From CAVPMW01 sp963706515 (GTDB lineage Bacteria > Chloroflexota > Anaerolineae > Anaerolineales > UBA4823): 64,000 bases of DNA. The notes beneath the pieces were generated by a model that saw only the letters and a program-made list of their open reading frames with translations, searched no databases and was not told where the DNA came from. Made by a program: the position numbers and the translations under genes. The stretch is from assembly GCA_963706515.1 (NCBI GenBank), contig CAVPMW010000007.1, forward strand, positions 1 through 64,000. The letters run 5' to 3'. Positions 9,730 through 19,011 of the stretch are shown one piece after another. Positions within the stretch are counted from its first letter, which is position 1, and each line of letters opens with the position of its first letter.

Positions 9730-10613
9730 CCCTTTCTATCTGCATCGTTACTTACCAGGCTTGCGGTCTGCTCCGTGACTGCTTAATCTCGATACAGAAA
9801 AGCACTTTGCTGGATTACGAGGTTATCGTTGTCGATAATGCCTCTAACGATGGTATCGAGCAGATGCTGCTTTCCGAGTTCCCGGACGTCAGCTTATTTG
9901 TGAATGCCAAAAATGAGGGGTATACGCTTCCGATGAATAGAGCTCTCCGCAAGGCGAGCGGTCAGTTCATCCTCCAGCTGAACCCTGATACCCTGGTCTT
10001 GCCGCAGTCCTTGGATCGCCTGGTCGGATTCCTGCAGGAGCATTCCCAGGTCGGAATCTGTGGTCCTAAAGTCCTGAACCGAGATGGGAGCTTGCAGAAA
10101 CCCTGCCGGCGCGGGGAATCGCGCCCCTGGGCAGTGATCAGCTACTTCTCGGGATTGGCGGCTTTATTTCCGCGGGATAAACGCTTCAGCGAATATCTGA
10201 TGAGCTATATGGATGAAGATGCAACCCACCCCGTCGCTGGCGTGGCAGGCTCCTGCATGCTTATCCGCCGGGAGGTGATCGACGCGATCGGTTATCTGGA
10301 CGAAAGGTTCTTCGCCTACCAGGAAGACGCAGATTATTGTCTGCGCGCCCGCCAGGCTGGCTGGCAGGTGTATTATGTCCCCACCAGTCAAATTATTCAT
10401 TACGGGAGTTTGGGAGGCTCACGCGTCCATCCCTATCGCTCGATCTACGCCTGGCATAAATCCTATTTCTTGTACTACCGAAAAAACCTGGCTAAAGATT
10501 ATTTCTTCTTGTTCAATTGGATCTATTATGCGGCAATGGGCGTTAAACTGTTGGTATCATTGACTGCTAACCTCTTCCGCAGAGCTAAGTTCGCGCGCAA
10601 GGATCGTGGATGA
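9660..10613 (+). CDS. Glycosyltransferase family 2, rhamnosyltransferase-like
   Basis: The reading frame opens inside the previous gene at ATG 9660, giving a 317-residue protein; the conserved part starts at LSICIVTYQACGLLRDC, so the true start could be slightly later, but no better in-frame start is visible. Motifs: EVIVVDNASNDG, LQLNPDTLVLPQ (the metal-binding acidic region), CMLIRREVIDAIGYLDERFFAYQEDADYCLRARQAGW (acceptor side with the ED pair), and a C-terminal hydrophobic stretch suggesting membrane contact. The pattern matches WbbL/RfbF-type rhamnosyltransferases. It probably acts with the GT4 upstream and the polyprenyl-phosphate transferase downstream. Confidence 0.85.
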   Translation: MDAHRSRNASSLSPRAETGTPDVTLSICIVTYQACGLLRDCLISIQKSTLLDYEVIVVDNASNDGIEQMLLSEFPDVSLFVNAKNEGYTLPMNRALRKASGQFILQLNPDTLVLPQSLDRLVGFLQEHSQVGICGPKVLNRDGSLQKPCRRGESRPWAVISYFSGLAALFPRDKRFSEYLMSYMDEDATHPVAGVAGSCMLIRREVIDAIGYLDERFFAYQEDADYCLRARQAGWQVYYVPTSQIIHYGSLGGSRVHPYRSIYAWHKSYFLYYRKNLAKDYFFLFNWIYYAAMGVKLLVSLTANLFRRAKFARKDRG

Positions 10614-10648
10614 TTGCTCACAATTCAGGCATAACCGGAATCGGCTGA

Positions 10649-11703
10649 ATGGATGCTAATATCACGGCAACCACATACCTATTCGCAGATATACTCATCT
10701 CGCTGATTGTTACGCTCGTCGTGTGCTGGTTCAGCATACACCTGGCAACCAGGCTGAAGCTGATCGATATTCCCGGCACAGCTCCACATAAGCTGCACGA
10801 CCATCCGACGCCTATTGCGGGCGGGATTGCACTGGGGCTTGCCTTACCGCTGGTTGCCTGGATCACCGGGGTAATTTCTAATCGAGAAATTCAAATTATA
10901 TTCATTAGTTCCGCTATCATTTTCATATTTGGTATGTGGGATGATATTAGGCCAATCACGCCGGCTGTAAAACTCCTCGGCCAAATCCTGGCTGGCGTAC
11001 TTCTTATCCGGTTGGGCGTCTCGGTACAATTCTTCGAATCCCCTGAATTCTTCATCAAGGTGAGCCCGGCGGTCGCAGTCTACCTGGATTGGCTGGTAAC
11101 GCTCTTTTGGGTCGTTGGGATAACCAACGCTTTTAATTTTGTGGACAGCATGGATGGTCTGGCAGTTGGTCTGGGTGGGACGACTGCCGTTTTCTATTTA
11201 TTGGTTATGCTCGATTCCCGCCAGCTTTTCTTATCCGAGTTCAGTGCGATCGTCATCGGGCTGTGTATTGGATTGTATTTCTTCAATTCTCCACCAGCCA
11301 GGATGTTTCTCGGAGATGCAGGCGCCCAGACCTTAGGATTTATCCTTGCCGTCCTGGCGATCATTTATCGCCCGCTGGGCGCCAACCAATCCTCCTCCTG
11401 GATCGTACCCATTCTGCTCCTCGGGCTGCCGATCTTCGATATGACTTTGGTCATCATTTCCCGGTTGCGCCGGAAGCAAGCAATCTATAAAGGCGGGCAT
11501 GACCATACCTATCATCACATCTTGCAGTTAGGTCTGGGTCCAAACCGGGCTGTATTGATCATGCAAATTGCTGCGCTGGGCTTAGGCTGCCTTTCCGTTA
11601 TCCTGCTCACCCAGCCCCCTTAACCACGAATATCGTCTTTGTCAGCCTCCTTTTACTGGCAGGAATATTGCTACTAGTTTTGGAAAACCGCTTTGAAAAT
11701 TGA
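10649..11703 (+). CDS. Polyprenyl-phosphate sugar-1-phosphate transferase (WecA/TagO/MraY family), frameshift near the end
   Basis: ATG 10649. A multi-spanning membrane enzyme that loads the first sugar phosphate of a surface glycan onto undecaprenyl phosphate. Diagnostic cytoplasmic loops are present in order: DIPGTAPHKLHDHPTPIAGG, GMWDDI (about residue 97), NAFNFVDSMDGLA (about 160), FLGDAGAQTLGF and the histidine motif GHDHTYHHIL (about 283), placing it with the WecA/TagO branch rather than MraY. The frame as given stops at 11623 inside a C5 run. One extra base there would extend it to 11703 and add a clean last transmembrane helix (IVFVSLLLLAGILLLVLENR), so I take the longer form as real. 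The next gene overlaps this end. Confidence 0.88.
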
Positions 11704-12841
11704 GCCTGGGCTCGAGCCTGATGCTGCACCAGCGATCCCCTGCCTCAGGCTGCCTATCCGCAACCACGTTGGAGAGCTTTTATTGAGAGAAAGATCCTTT
11801 CGTAACGAAATCCTGGCCGCCTCGCACCGCTGGCCGATAATCGTCCTGTACTGTTTGATCGGCGCACTCATCGGTTACGGAGTAGCTCGTTTACTGCCTA
11901 CACCGTACAGCGCTACTGCCGAACTGTATGTCGGGCTCGATATCTACCGCTGGGCTCAAGATCCCAATACAGCCAAATTTACCGGGGGTGCATCGTTTAA
12001 CTATCCGGATGACTACAAAAACTGGCAAATGGCTAACCTGAACGTCTTCGTTCAAACGGATGAGGTGCTCAAAGAGACTTTGGATCGGCTGCGCAATCAA
12101 GATCCCTATTGGCTGGGTATCAACCGCAACCAGCTCGCCCGCATGGTCCATGTATACTGGCGAAATGTAGGTAAATGGCGGTTGGTAGTCGAAAATAACG
12201 ACCCGAAGAAAGCCAAACAGGCTGTTAACGTTTGGCGGAACGTTGTTATCGAGAAAGTGCAGAATGCGCTGTTTCGCTCCCGGGAAACGTTGACCCAGGA
12301 TATCCAGCTGCAGGCGATCAGCGCCGACCAAACCAGGACTGTATCCCGCCTCACCAGGCTGGATACAGGGGCCAGCCAGCTCCAGGCTTTGAAAGAGACA
12401 GTGGGCCAGCAGCCCGCCGCCCAGCCAATCCCTGAGCTCCTGCGCTGGCAAATCTGGTCTTGGGCTGCTAGCCTTGCCGGTTTGGATCCACTTTGGAATG
12501 GCATCCTCAATTCCTTCCCTGCGGAAACAGCGCCCCGGGAGGATTACCAGGCCTGGATCGCCCGGACTGAGAGCGCGATTGCACAGGACCGGGAGCTCAC
12601 CCAGGCAGATGCCGCCCAGCTGGAAAAACAGTTCGTAGCCACTACTCAGGCATATAAGTCGGCTTCGGATGGCAGCTTCGGTCTTTCACCCAATCTGACG
12701 GTCGATGTGGTGTCTGAAAATATTTCTCCACCTGTCCCGATCCGCCCAACCGGGCAAATGGTGCTCACAGGCATGCTGATGGGTTTATTCGTATGGATAC
12801 TTCTCTGGCTGGCGCGGATAACTCTCCGGATTATCCGATGA
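11693..12841 (+). CDS. Wzz-like polysaccharide chain-length/copolymerase protein
   Basis: TTG start at 11693 overlapping the end of the WecA-like gene. The 382-residue protein has a short cytoplasmic N-terminus, a transmembrane helix at about residues 47-68, a long extracytoplasmic part beginning PTPYSATAELYVG (the Wzz-domain start, as in tyrosine-kinase-linked copolymerases), a helical middle, and a second transmembrane helix at about 358-378 preceded by the proline-rich segment ISPPVPIRPTG typical of Wzz. There is no kinase domain, so it would modulate chain length alone. Its last bases form an ATGA overlap with the next gene, so the two are translationally coupled. Membrane protein, polysaccharide export machinery. 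Confidence 0.82.
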   Translation: MKIEPGLEPDAAPAIPCLRLPIRNHVGELLLRERSFRNEILAASHRWPIIVLYCLIGALIGYGVARLLPTPYSATAELYVGLDIYRWAQDPNTAKFTGGASFNYPDDYKNWQMANLNVFVQTDEVLKETLDRLRNQDPYWLGINRNQLARMVHVYWRNVGKWRLVVENNDPKKAKQAVNVWRNVVIEKVQNALFRSRETLTQDIQLQAISADQTRTVSRLTRLDTGASQLQALKETVGQQPAAQPIPELLRWQIWSWAASLAGLDPLWNGILNSFPAETAPREDYQAWIARTESAIAQDRELTQADAAQLEKQFVATTQAYKSASDGSFGLSPNLTVDVVSENISPPVPIRPTGQMVLTGMLMGLFVWILLWLARITLRIIR

Positions 12842-14371
12842 ACCGCCTCCGCTGGCGATCCATCGTTTCAGGCACCATTAAGGTCGCCTGGATCGTGATG
12901 CTGGTCAGCTTGCCTTTCACCAGCTTTCCCTACCTGCCTCCAGCGATCGGCGGGGGAGCCCTGGTCCGCCCATTTTCGATTTACCCACTGATTATTCTGA
13001 TGGTCCTGGTTACCATTCCGCGCATGTGGCGCAGGCCCATCCCACGCACCGTCCTGATTGTCATACCATTCATCCTGGCGTCATTGTTGAGTGGGATGAT
13101 ATCTCTCTTGCGGGGAATCGATCCAGCGTATGGGATCACTGTGTTCGAGCGAATAATCCGCTCGTTAATAACGTTTGGCATTGGATTTTCGTACTACCTG
13201 ACCATCAGCCTGATGCCGCGCACGCTCGACGATTTGAAAGGAACCTTGCGTTGGATTTATGTCGGCATGGGCGTTGCGCTCGCCTGGGGTTCATTACAAG
13301 CGGTTTACGTGCTTCATTGGAATAACCACTGGTACCAGCTCCTGAACAAACTGCAGGAGATTATCTCTATCCGCCGTTTAATCGAAAACCGGGTTTCAGG
13401 GTTTACCTACGAGCCAAATTGGTTCGCTGAGCAAATCAGCATGCTGCTATTTCCCTGGCTGCTCGCCTCGGTTTTGACCGGTAAGAGCGTTTTCCGTTGG
13501 CGCTGGCGCTGGCTTACCATAGAATGGATATTTCTAGGCTGGTCTGTCGCTTTGATTCCACTGACGTTCTTCGCGCGCCGGCGTGCTGAATCTGGTCGTC
13601 CTGACCGTTTTGTGCCTGTTTGTCTTTCGCACCCAAACACTATCCTGGCCCGCAGACGTACCCAGACCGGCTATAAAGTTCTCCAAGATTTTGCTGCGCC
13701 GCTCACTGGAAGCCGTTGTCGCCCTGGTTGTGGTGGCTGGTTTGTTATACGCGGCTGGCACTCGCAATGAATTCTTCCGCCGCATATGGTCTTATTGGCT
13801 GGAAAAAAATAATCCAAACATCGCCAGCTACCTCAAGTATCTCGGGTTTGGAGCCCGGTTTTTCTACAATGAGACGGCCTATAACACCTATAAGGAGTTC
13901 CCATTTTTCGGTGTCGGCCCGGGGAACTATGCTTTTTATTTCGACGAGAACCTGGTCGATCGCCCTCTGGCGTTGACTCCGGAAGTGCTGCGCATCATCA
14001 CCCCTCGCGAGGACCGGACGCGCTTGATCACTTCGAAAAATTTCTTCTTACGCATCCTGGCAGAGACCGGCATCTTCGGTGCCATAACATTTATAGCCTT
14101 CCTCATCGCAATTACCGGTAGTGCTGTTTATCTGTGGCTCTCATCGGATTACGAGGTCAAATTCTGGGGAATCGGCGGGCTGCTTGGCATTACGGTATTT
14201 TTGTTGTCTTCCCTGTCATTTGACTCTTTCGCATTTCCGAATATTTGGGTAATTTTCGGGCTGGTAACAGCCGCCACGCAATACTTTAACCGCTTCTCCC
14301 AGGGGAATCTGAATCCAATCCCGGTAAATCCCATACCTGCTGTCTTGCCAGATAATAATGGAAACGACCTT
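12838..14371 (+). CDS. O-antigen ligase/polymerase family membrane protein (frameshifted)
   Basis: ATG 12838 shares an ATGA overlap with the Wzz-like gene. The protein has many hydrophobic helices and the Wzy_C/WaaL-type periplasmic loop: EFPFFGVGPGNYAFYF followed by SKNFFLRILAETGIFGAITFIAF, where the loop ending in N-x-F/Y-LxxLxExG is the family signature. One frame change near 13568 (after IPLTF, in a G/C-rich run) is needed. The family attaches or polymerises lipid-linked glycans on the outer face of the membrane. As given, the frame runs without a stop into the following peptidase; I place the boundary at a GTG (14372) that starts a fresh signal-anchor-like sequence. An indel near 14350 could supply the missing stop. 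Confidence 0.75.
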
Positions 14372-16507
14372 GTGAGTCGTAACCGAAAGATTGCTTTCGG
14401 GATTATGCTCTTGGCAGGTATATTTTTTCTCTGCTGTTTTTGCCTGCCGTTGAGTGGCGGCATCGCCCTATTCCGTTCCCGGCAGCCGGTTGCCAGGATC
14501 GCTGAGGTCTCTCTAACACCGCCGTCTCCTTCTGCAACAGCCACAACTGCTGCCTCTCCACCTATTTATACCCTGGTCCCATATCCAACCTCAACACCCA
14601 CGCTGCTGGTACCACCATCCTCGACCCCTGCACCTTCCGCAACGGATTCATCTGGCTCGGCAAATCGGGCGGATATTGCCAGTCCAATCACCGATACAAT
14701 GACAGCTCTGCTAAATGCGGTTGTGCCAGCCAGCGATCTCCGAGATCTTGCAGGTCGCTTCCGTGGGCTGCACGATATCCCAGTTTCTGAGCCGTCGCCT
14801 AAATTTCCACTCGTTCCAGGGACCCACCAATCTTTCTGGGTCAACAATGTGGACGGCGACGAGAACGTACAAATTGACGCCACCCTCCAGTACGTTACCG
14901 ACCATGTCTATTTCTGGGTGGAAGATGGCGCGCGCTTCCAGAAATCTCGGGTAAAACAACTGTCAGATGTCTTCGAACGGCAAATTTATCCCCGTGACCG
15001 GGAATTTTTTGGAAGTGAATGGACTCCCGGTGTGGATGAGGATGAGCACCTGTACATCCTTTATGCTAAAAACGTGGGAGAGCATGTGGCAGGTTATTAT
15101 TCCTCGATAGATGAGTACACACCTCAGGTGAATAAGTATTCCAACGTACACGAAATGTTCATCCTTAACGCTGCCGGCCTTGATTTGCGCAGCACGTATG
15201 CACTGAGCGTCCTGGCGCATGAGTTCCAGCATATGATCCATTGGCACCAGGACAGCAACGAGGAAACCTGGCTGCAAGAGGGTCTCTCCGAGCTGGCAGC
15301 ATTCCTTAACGGATATACCGTAGGCGGGGCAGACGCTATCTATGTGCAGGATCCAGACATCCAGTTCACTATCTGGCCGGATGATTTAAGCAGCAACACC
15401 CCCTATTACGGCGCTGCATACCTCTTCTTGACCTATTTCCTGGACCGTTTTGGCGAGCAGGCGACACAAGCCATTGTTGCCAGCCAGGCGAACGGCATGG
15501 CAAGCATCGATCAGGTCCTCCACGACCTGGATATCCGGGATCCAGTGAGCCAACAGCCCATCCTTGCCAGTGATGTGTTTGCAGATTGGACTTTGGCTTC
15601 CTTACTGCAAGACCCTTCCATCGCGGATGGCAGATATACCTATCACAACTATCCGCAAGCCCCCCAACCGGAGGTGACCGAAACGGTCCGCGAATGCAGC
15701 AGTGAAGCCAACTGGCGGGAGGTCAATCAGTTTGGCGTTGATTACATCGACATCCGCTGCCCCGGGGACTATACCCTCGAGTTCAATGGCATCCCAGAGG
15801 TCAAGATATTGAAAGCTGACCCGCATTCCGGCTCTTATGCCTTTTGGTCGAACCAGGGCGACGAATCGGATATGACTCTGACTCGCCAGTTCGATTTTAG
15901 GGACGTATCGGGGCCCCTGTCTCTAAACTATTGGACCTGGTACGATCTGGAAGACGGCTACGACTATGTCTATCTCGCCGCCTCTACAAACGGTGAAGAC
16001 TGGCAGACCCTGACTACGCCCTCCGGAACTGCTGAGGATCCTTCGGGAAGCAATTTCGGTTGGGCATATACCGGGGAGAACAGCTACAGCCCAACGAAAT
16101 GGATCGAAGAAAAAGTGGATCTGTCCCAGTACGCGGGGCAGCAGGTCTATCTGCGCTTTGAATACGTGACAGATGCCGCAGTGAACCGGTCTGGCTTCAT
16201 GGTAGATGATATCTCCATTCCCGAAATTGGCTATTCTACCGATTTCGAGCAGGATGACGGCGGCTGGTCTGGCAATGGTTTTGTGCGCATCCAAAACGCA
16301 TTACCTCAAAAATATGCATTAACGGTCATTCGCCTCGGGAAAAACCCGTCGGTGGAGCGGATTGATTTGCCAGCCAGCAATCAGGTCAGTCTGCCGTTCC
16401 AGATCGGCAGTGATACTCGCAGGATCGTTTTGGTGGTTTCGGGGATTACACCATTCACCGGGCAAAAGGCTCCATACAAATACACCATTACTCCTCAAGT
16501 GCAATAG
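14372..16507 (+). CDS. Membrane-anchored M6 (immune inhibitor A-like) metallopeptidase
   Basis: GTG 14372 is the proposed start; the frame is also open upstream into the O-antigen-ligase gene. Residues 7-34 form a transmembrane anchor, followed by a Ser/Thr/Pro-rich stalk of about 60 residues. The catalytic domain has the zinc motif HEFQHMIHWHQD (first His at about residue 283) and the downstream EETWLQEGLSELAAF, the arrangement of M6 immune inhibitor A peptidases. The C-terminal part (LSLNYWTWYDLEDGYDYVY, then QQVYLRFEYVTD) looks like the beta-sandwich VEG/MAM-like domain of the same family. About 711 residues, outside the cell. Its position at the end of a polysaccharide operon suggests processing of surface proteins, but this is inference. 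Confidence 0.78.
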   Translation: MSRNRKIAFGIMLLAGIFFLCCFCLPLSGGIALFRSRQPVARIAEVSLTPPSPSATATTAASPPIYTLVPYPTSTPTLLVPPSSTPAPSATDSSGSANRADIASPITDTMTALLNAVVPASDLRDLAGRFRGLHDIPVSEPSPKFPLVPGTHQSFWVNNVDGDENVQIDATLQYVTDHVYFWVEDGARFQKSRVKQLSDVFERQIYPRDREFFGSEWTPGVDEDEHLYILYAKNVGEHVAGYYSSIDEYTPQVNKYSNVHEMFILNAAGLDLRSTYALSVLAHEFQHMIHWHQDSNEETWLQEGLSELAAFLNGYTVGGADAIYVQDPDIQFTIWPDDLSSNTPYYGAAYLFLTYFLDRFGEQATQAIVASQANGMASIDQVLHDLDIRDPVSQQPILASDVFADWTLASLLQDPSIADGRYTYHNYPQAPQPEVTETVRECSSEANWREVNQFGVDYIDIRCPGDYTLEFNGIPEVKILKADPHSGSYAFWSNQGDESDMTLTRQFDFRDVSGPLSLNYWTWYDLEDGYDYVYLAASTNGEDWQTLTTPSGTAEDPSGSNFGWAYTGENSYSPTKWIEEKVDLSQYAGQQVYLRFEYVTDAAVNRSGFMVDDISIPEIGYSTDFEQDDGGWSGNGFVRIQNALPQKYALTVIRLGKNPSVERIDLPASNQVSLPFQIGSDTRRIVLVVSGITPFTGQKAPYKYTITPQVQ

Positions 16508-16551
16508 TGGCTGTGTGATTTGCCGGGGGTATTTTTCAAGATGAATAAAAT

Positions 16552-16586
16552 AATGAAGGCGGGCAGTTATATTGCCCGCCTTCATT
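16552..16586. terminator. Bidirectional intrinsic terminator
   Basis: Perfect inverted repeat with 14-15 base arms (aatgaaggcgggca / tgcccgccttcatt) and a 5-6 base loop, followed by T-rich sequence. It lies between the peptidase gene and the convergent YtxH gene and would serve both. Confidence 0.88.
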
Positions 16587-16606
16587 TTCTTTAATGCTAT
16601 CTATTC

Positions 16607-16849
16607 TCAGGTTGGTTTATCCAGTGGAGCTGGTTTGCGGGGAGCGCGCAGCTCCGCCAGCTGTTTTTCAAGCTCGGCTCTACGCTCAGTGGCAGCCTGC
16701 TCGACGTTGGAACGGACTGTTTGGTATCGATCGGTAATCTGCCCGCGCAGCTCCTCACCGGAGGCTGGTGCGAGGAGAAGCGCAGCGCCTGCTCCCACAG
16801 CACTTCCCAGGATGACCCCGAGTACGAATCCAAGGAACTTGTTACTCAT
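16607..16849 (-). CDS. YtxH-like small membrane protein
   Basis: 80 residues. The start at 16849 is supported by aggagg 6-7 bases upstream on the minus strand. The N-terminus MSNKFLGFVLGVILGSAVGAGAALLLAPASGEELR is the YtxH pattern: one transmembrane helix followed by the LLxAPxSGxExR signature. The rest is a charged helix (EQAATERRAELEKQLAEL) ending in a short proline-rich tail. YtxH proteins are general-stress-associated in Bacillus, without a firmly established function. Convergent with the peptidase gene; the shared terminator lies between. Confidence 0.82.
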   Translation of the reverse strand: MSNKFLGFVLGVILGSAVGAGAALLLAPASGEELRGQITDRYQTVRSNVEQAATERRAELEKQLAELRAPRKPAPLDKPT

Positions 16850-16964
16850 GGCGACCTCCTCCACAACGATTTAATTCTATCTGAAATTATAATACACGAT
16901 CCCGCTTCTAAAACCCCTGTATAATTAATTAAATCAATCAATTCCACCTAGCGGAGAGCGATAA

Positions 16965-17017
16965 CAAACCGCTAGTTAGAGCACAGGATAATTAAATATA
17001 TTTTCCCCGGTTTGCTT
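16965..17017. repeat. Intergenic palindromic element, copy 1
   Basis: About 53 bases, bounded by caaaccg and cggtttg, enclosing gctagttagagcac and an AT-rich core. It is clearly related to a second copy at 24803-24854, with the same ends, the same AGTTAGAGCAC core and a similar AT-rich loop. It lies in the 300-base gap between the divergent YtxH and sulfotransferase genes. No coding capacity. Confidence 0.7.
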
Positions 17018-17073
17018 ACTGGTCCGTCAAACACGGTTATATAGGTCGAATTGGCGGAAACGGAACACTTTTA

Positions 17074-17130
17074 GCTTTGTCCTGGCTGCGGTTCACAGAC
17101 ATCAAATTCAGCTTTGAGCCTGGACAAAGC
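17074..17130. other. Long hairpin upstream of the sulfotransferase
   Basis: Inverted repeat with 14-base arms (gctttgtcctggct / agcctggacaaagc, one mismatch) around a loop of about 29 bases. It ends 24 bases before the sulfotransferase start and has no T-run, so it could be a leader structure or an operator. Confidence 0.5.
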
Positions 17131-17153
17131 ACGGGAGTACGTCAGGAGCCAGG

Positions 17154-17885
17154 ATGCTTATCTTATCTGTTGGCATGCCTCGTGCGGGATCGGGGTGGTA
17201 CTATAACCTTACCCATGACCTGATTGTGAGCAGCGGTGGGCAGGACGCCCGCCAGGTGCGCGCCCGCTATCACTTGCAGGGCGTGCTGACTGAAGTGAAC
17301 TGCAACATTGGCGCATTGACCCTGCCCCGGTTAAGCGCGGTCCTGATCCCCTCGATTCTGGGGAATACCTTCGTAATTAAGGCACACGCCGGGCCAACTG
17401 CCTATGCAAAGATACTCATTAAGCTGGGCTTGATGCGAACCGCCTATATATACCGCGATCCACGGGACGCGATGATCTCAGCCTATGATAATGGTCAGCG
17501 TGCCTTGAAAAAGGGTCGTCCGAACGCATTTTCGCACCTGGTGGATTTCGACGCTTCCCTGCGCTTTATCCGGGATTATGTGCGCATCTCCGAAGCCTGG
17601 CTGGCCCTGCAGCCTGTTCTGCATACCCGCTACGAGGACCTGGTCGGCGAGTACGACCGGGAAGCTGCCCGCATGTTAGAGTTCTTCCATCTCGATCCGA
17701 GCAATGAATCGTTGAAAGATGTCATCGCCAAATACCGCCCGGAGCACTCGCCAGCAATTCAGAAAGGGATGCATTTTAACCTCGGAGTCAGCGGGCGGTT
17801 TCGTCAAAAAACCACTCCTGAGCAGCAGGAAATCCTGGCTGCAAGCTTTAAACCGTACCTGGAAAAACTGGGTTACCCCATCTAA
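17154..17885 (+). CDS. PAPS-dependent sulfotransferase family protein
   Basis: Intact 243-residue protein with an aggag ribosome site shortly before ATG 17154. The N-terminal PRAGSGW (residues 9-15) is the 5'-phosphosulfate-binding loop and YRDPRDAMISAY (about residue 98) is the 3'-phosphate-binding element of sulfotransferases, which move sulfate from PAPS to hydroxyl or amino groups. The C-terminal RYEDLVGEYDREAARMLEFF helix is also typical. The protein is soluble and cytoplasmic. It sits just past the polysaccharide locus, so a sulfated surface glycan or lipid is a reasonable guess. The substrate is not determined by the sequence. Confidence 0.82.
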   Translation: MLILSVGMPRAGSGWYYNLTHDLIVSSGGQDARQVRARYHLQGVLTEVNCNIGALTLPRLSAVLIPSILGNTFVIKAHAGPTAYAKILIKLGLMRTAYIYRDPRDAMISAYDNGQRALKKGRPNAFSHLVDFDASLRFIRDYVRISEAWLALQPVLHTRYEDLVGEYDREAARMLEFFHLDPSNESLKDVIAKYRPEHSPAIQKGMHFNLGVSGRFRQKTTPEQQEILAASFKPYLEKLGYPI

Positions 17886-17899
17886 ACGAGCCTGCGATA

Positions 17900-17928
17900 T
17901 TGCGTTATCCGGAAATTTGCGGCATAAT
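17900..17928 (+). promoter_or_regulatory. Putative sigma-70 promoter for the pan operon
   Basis: TTGCGT and CATAAT separated by 17 bases, about 155 bases upstream of the panB start. Assigned by pattern only. Confidence 0.45.
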
Positions 17929-18084
17929 TGACCCGTCGCTCGGATCAGCTCAGCTTGACCGAGACGTGTATTCCAAAGCAGTTCGCTGAAAGAAATTTTA
18001 TTTTCGCCTCGACAGCATACGGCGAATTGCTACTGGTGATTGATCCATTTATTTGTGGCCTCTACCTGTTGAAAGGAGGGTACC

Positions 18085-18988
18085 ATGTCCACTATTGCTC
18101 CTGACGGTCATCCCAAAAATCAAACCCTCGCCGGGGATCGCAAAAAGGTTACCACACTCACCTTCCGGACGAGAAAACGAGCGCGGCAGCCCGCTCAGCA
18201 TGCTGACAGCTTACGACTATCCCACCGCGCTGGCAGTCGATCAAGCCGGGATCGATGCGATCCTCGTGGGTGATTCGCTGGCGATGGTCGTGTTGGGTTA
18301 TCCAAACACCCTTTCCGTTACGATGGAAGACATGCTCCATCACTGCCGGGCTGTTGCGCGGGGTACGCGCTTTGCGCTGTTGATCGGGGATATGCCGTTC
18401 ATGTCCTACCAGGTTTCCACCGCCGAGGCAGTACGGAATGCCGGGCGCTTCCTGCAGGAAGGCGGCATGGATGCCGTCAAATTAGAAGGCGGCCGCGAGC
18501 GCCTCGAGACGGTGCGGGCGATCGTGGAGGCAGGCATACCGGTAATGGGTCATCTCGGGCTGACGCCGCAGAGCATCCACCAATTGGGCGGATTCCGTCC
18601 CCAGGGAAAAGATGCAGCAGCTGCCCGGCGCCTGGTAGAAGATGCACTCTCTCTGCAAGCGGCAGGCTGTTTTTCCCTCGTGCTCGAGTTTGTACCTGCC
18701 GAGCTGGGAGGTTGGATCAGCCGCCACCTTGAAATTCCGACCATTGGGATCGGTGCAGGGGCGGAGTGTGACGGTCAGGTGCTGGTCTCTCATGATATCC
18801 TGGGGCTTTTCGAACGCTTCACTCCACGTTTCGTCAAGCAGTATGCCAGCTTCTACGCAGAAATGGTGGATGCGTTCACCGCCTACCGGCAAGACATTGA
18901 GGAACACGCTTTCCCAACCAGCGCTCATTCAGTGCAGATGCCCGCCGAAGAATGGGCTGATTTCCTGGAAGCCATGCAGGCTGGCTGA
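18085..18988 (+). CDS. panB: 3-methyl-2-oxobutanoate hydroxymethyltransferase (frameshifted)
   Basis: ATG 18085 follows aaaggagg by 5 bases, which decides the start; the first 30 codons lie in another frame and join the main frame at about 18177 (an A4 run). The body reads LSMLTAYDYPTALAVDQAGIDAILVGDSLAMVVLGY, VKLEGG and GHLGLTPQSIHQLGGF, the classic PanB motifs: Mg2+ is bound by the Asp of VGDS and the substrate near the KLEGG lysine. PanB adds a hydroxymethyl group from methylene-tetrahydrofolate to 2-oxoisovalerate, the first step of pantothenate synthesis. About 301 residues, slightly longer than usual because of the N-terminal extension. First gene of panB-panE-panC-coaX. Confidence 0.93.
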
Positions 18989-19011
18989 ACGAGCCGGCGC
19001 AGTGTCGATCG

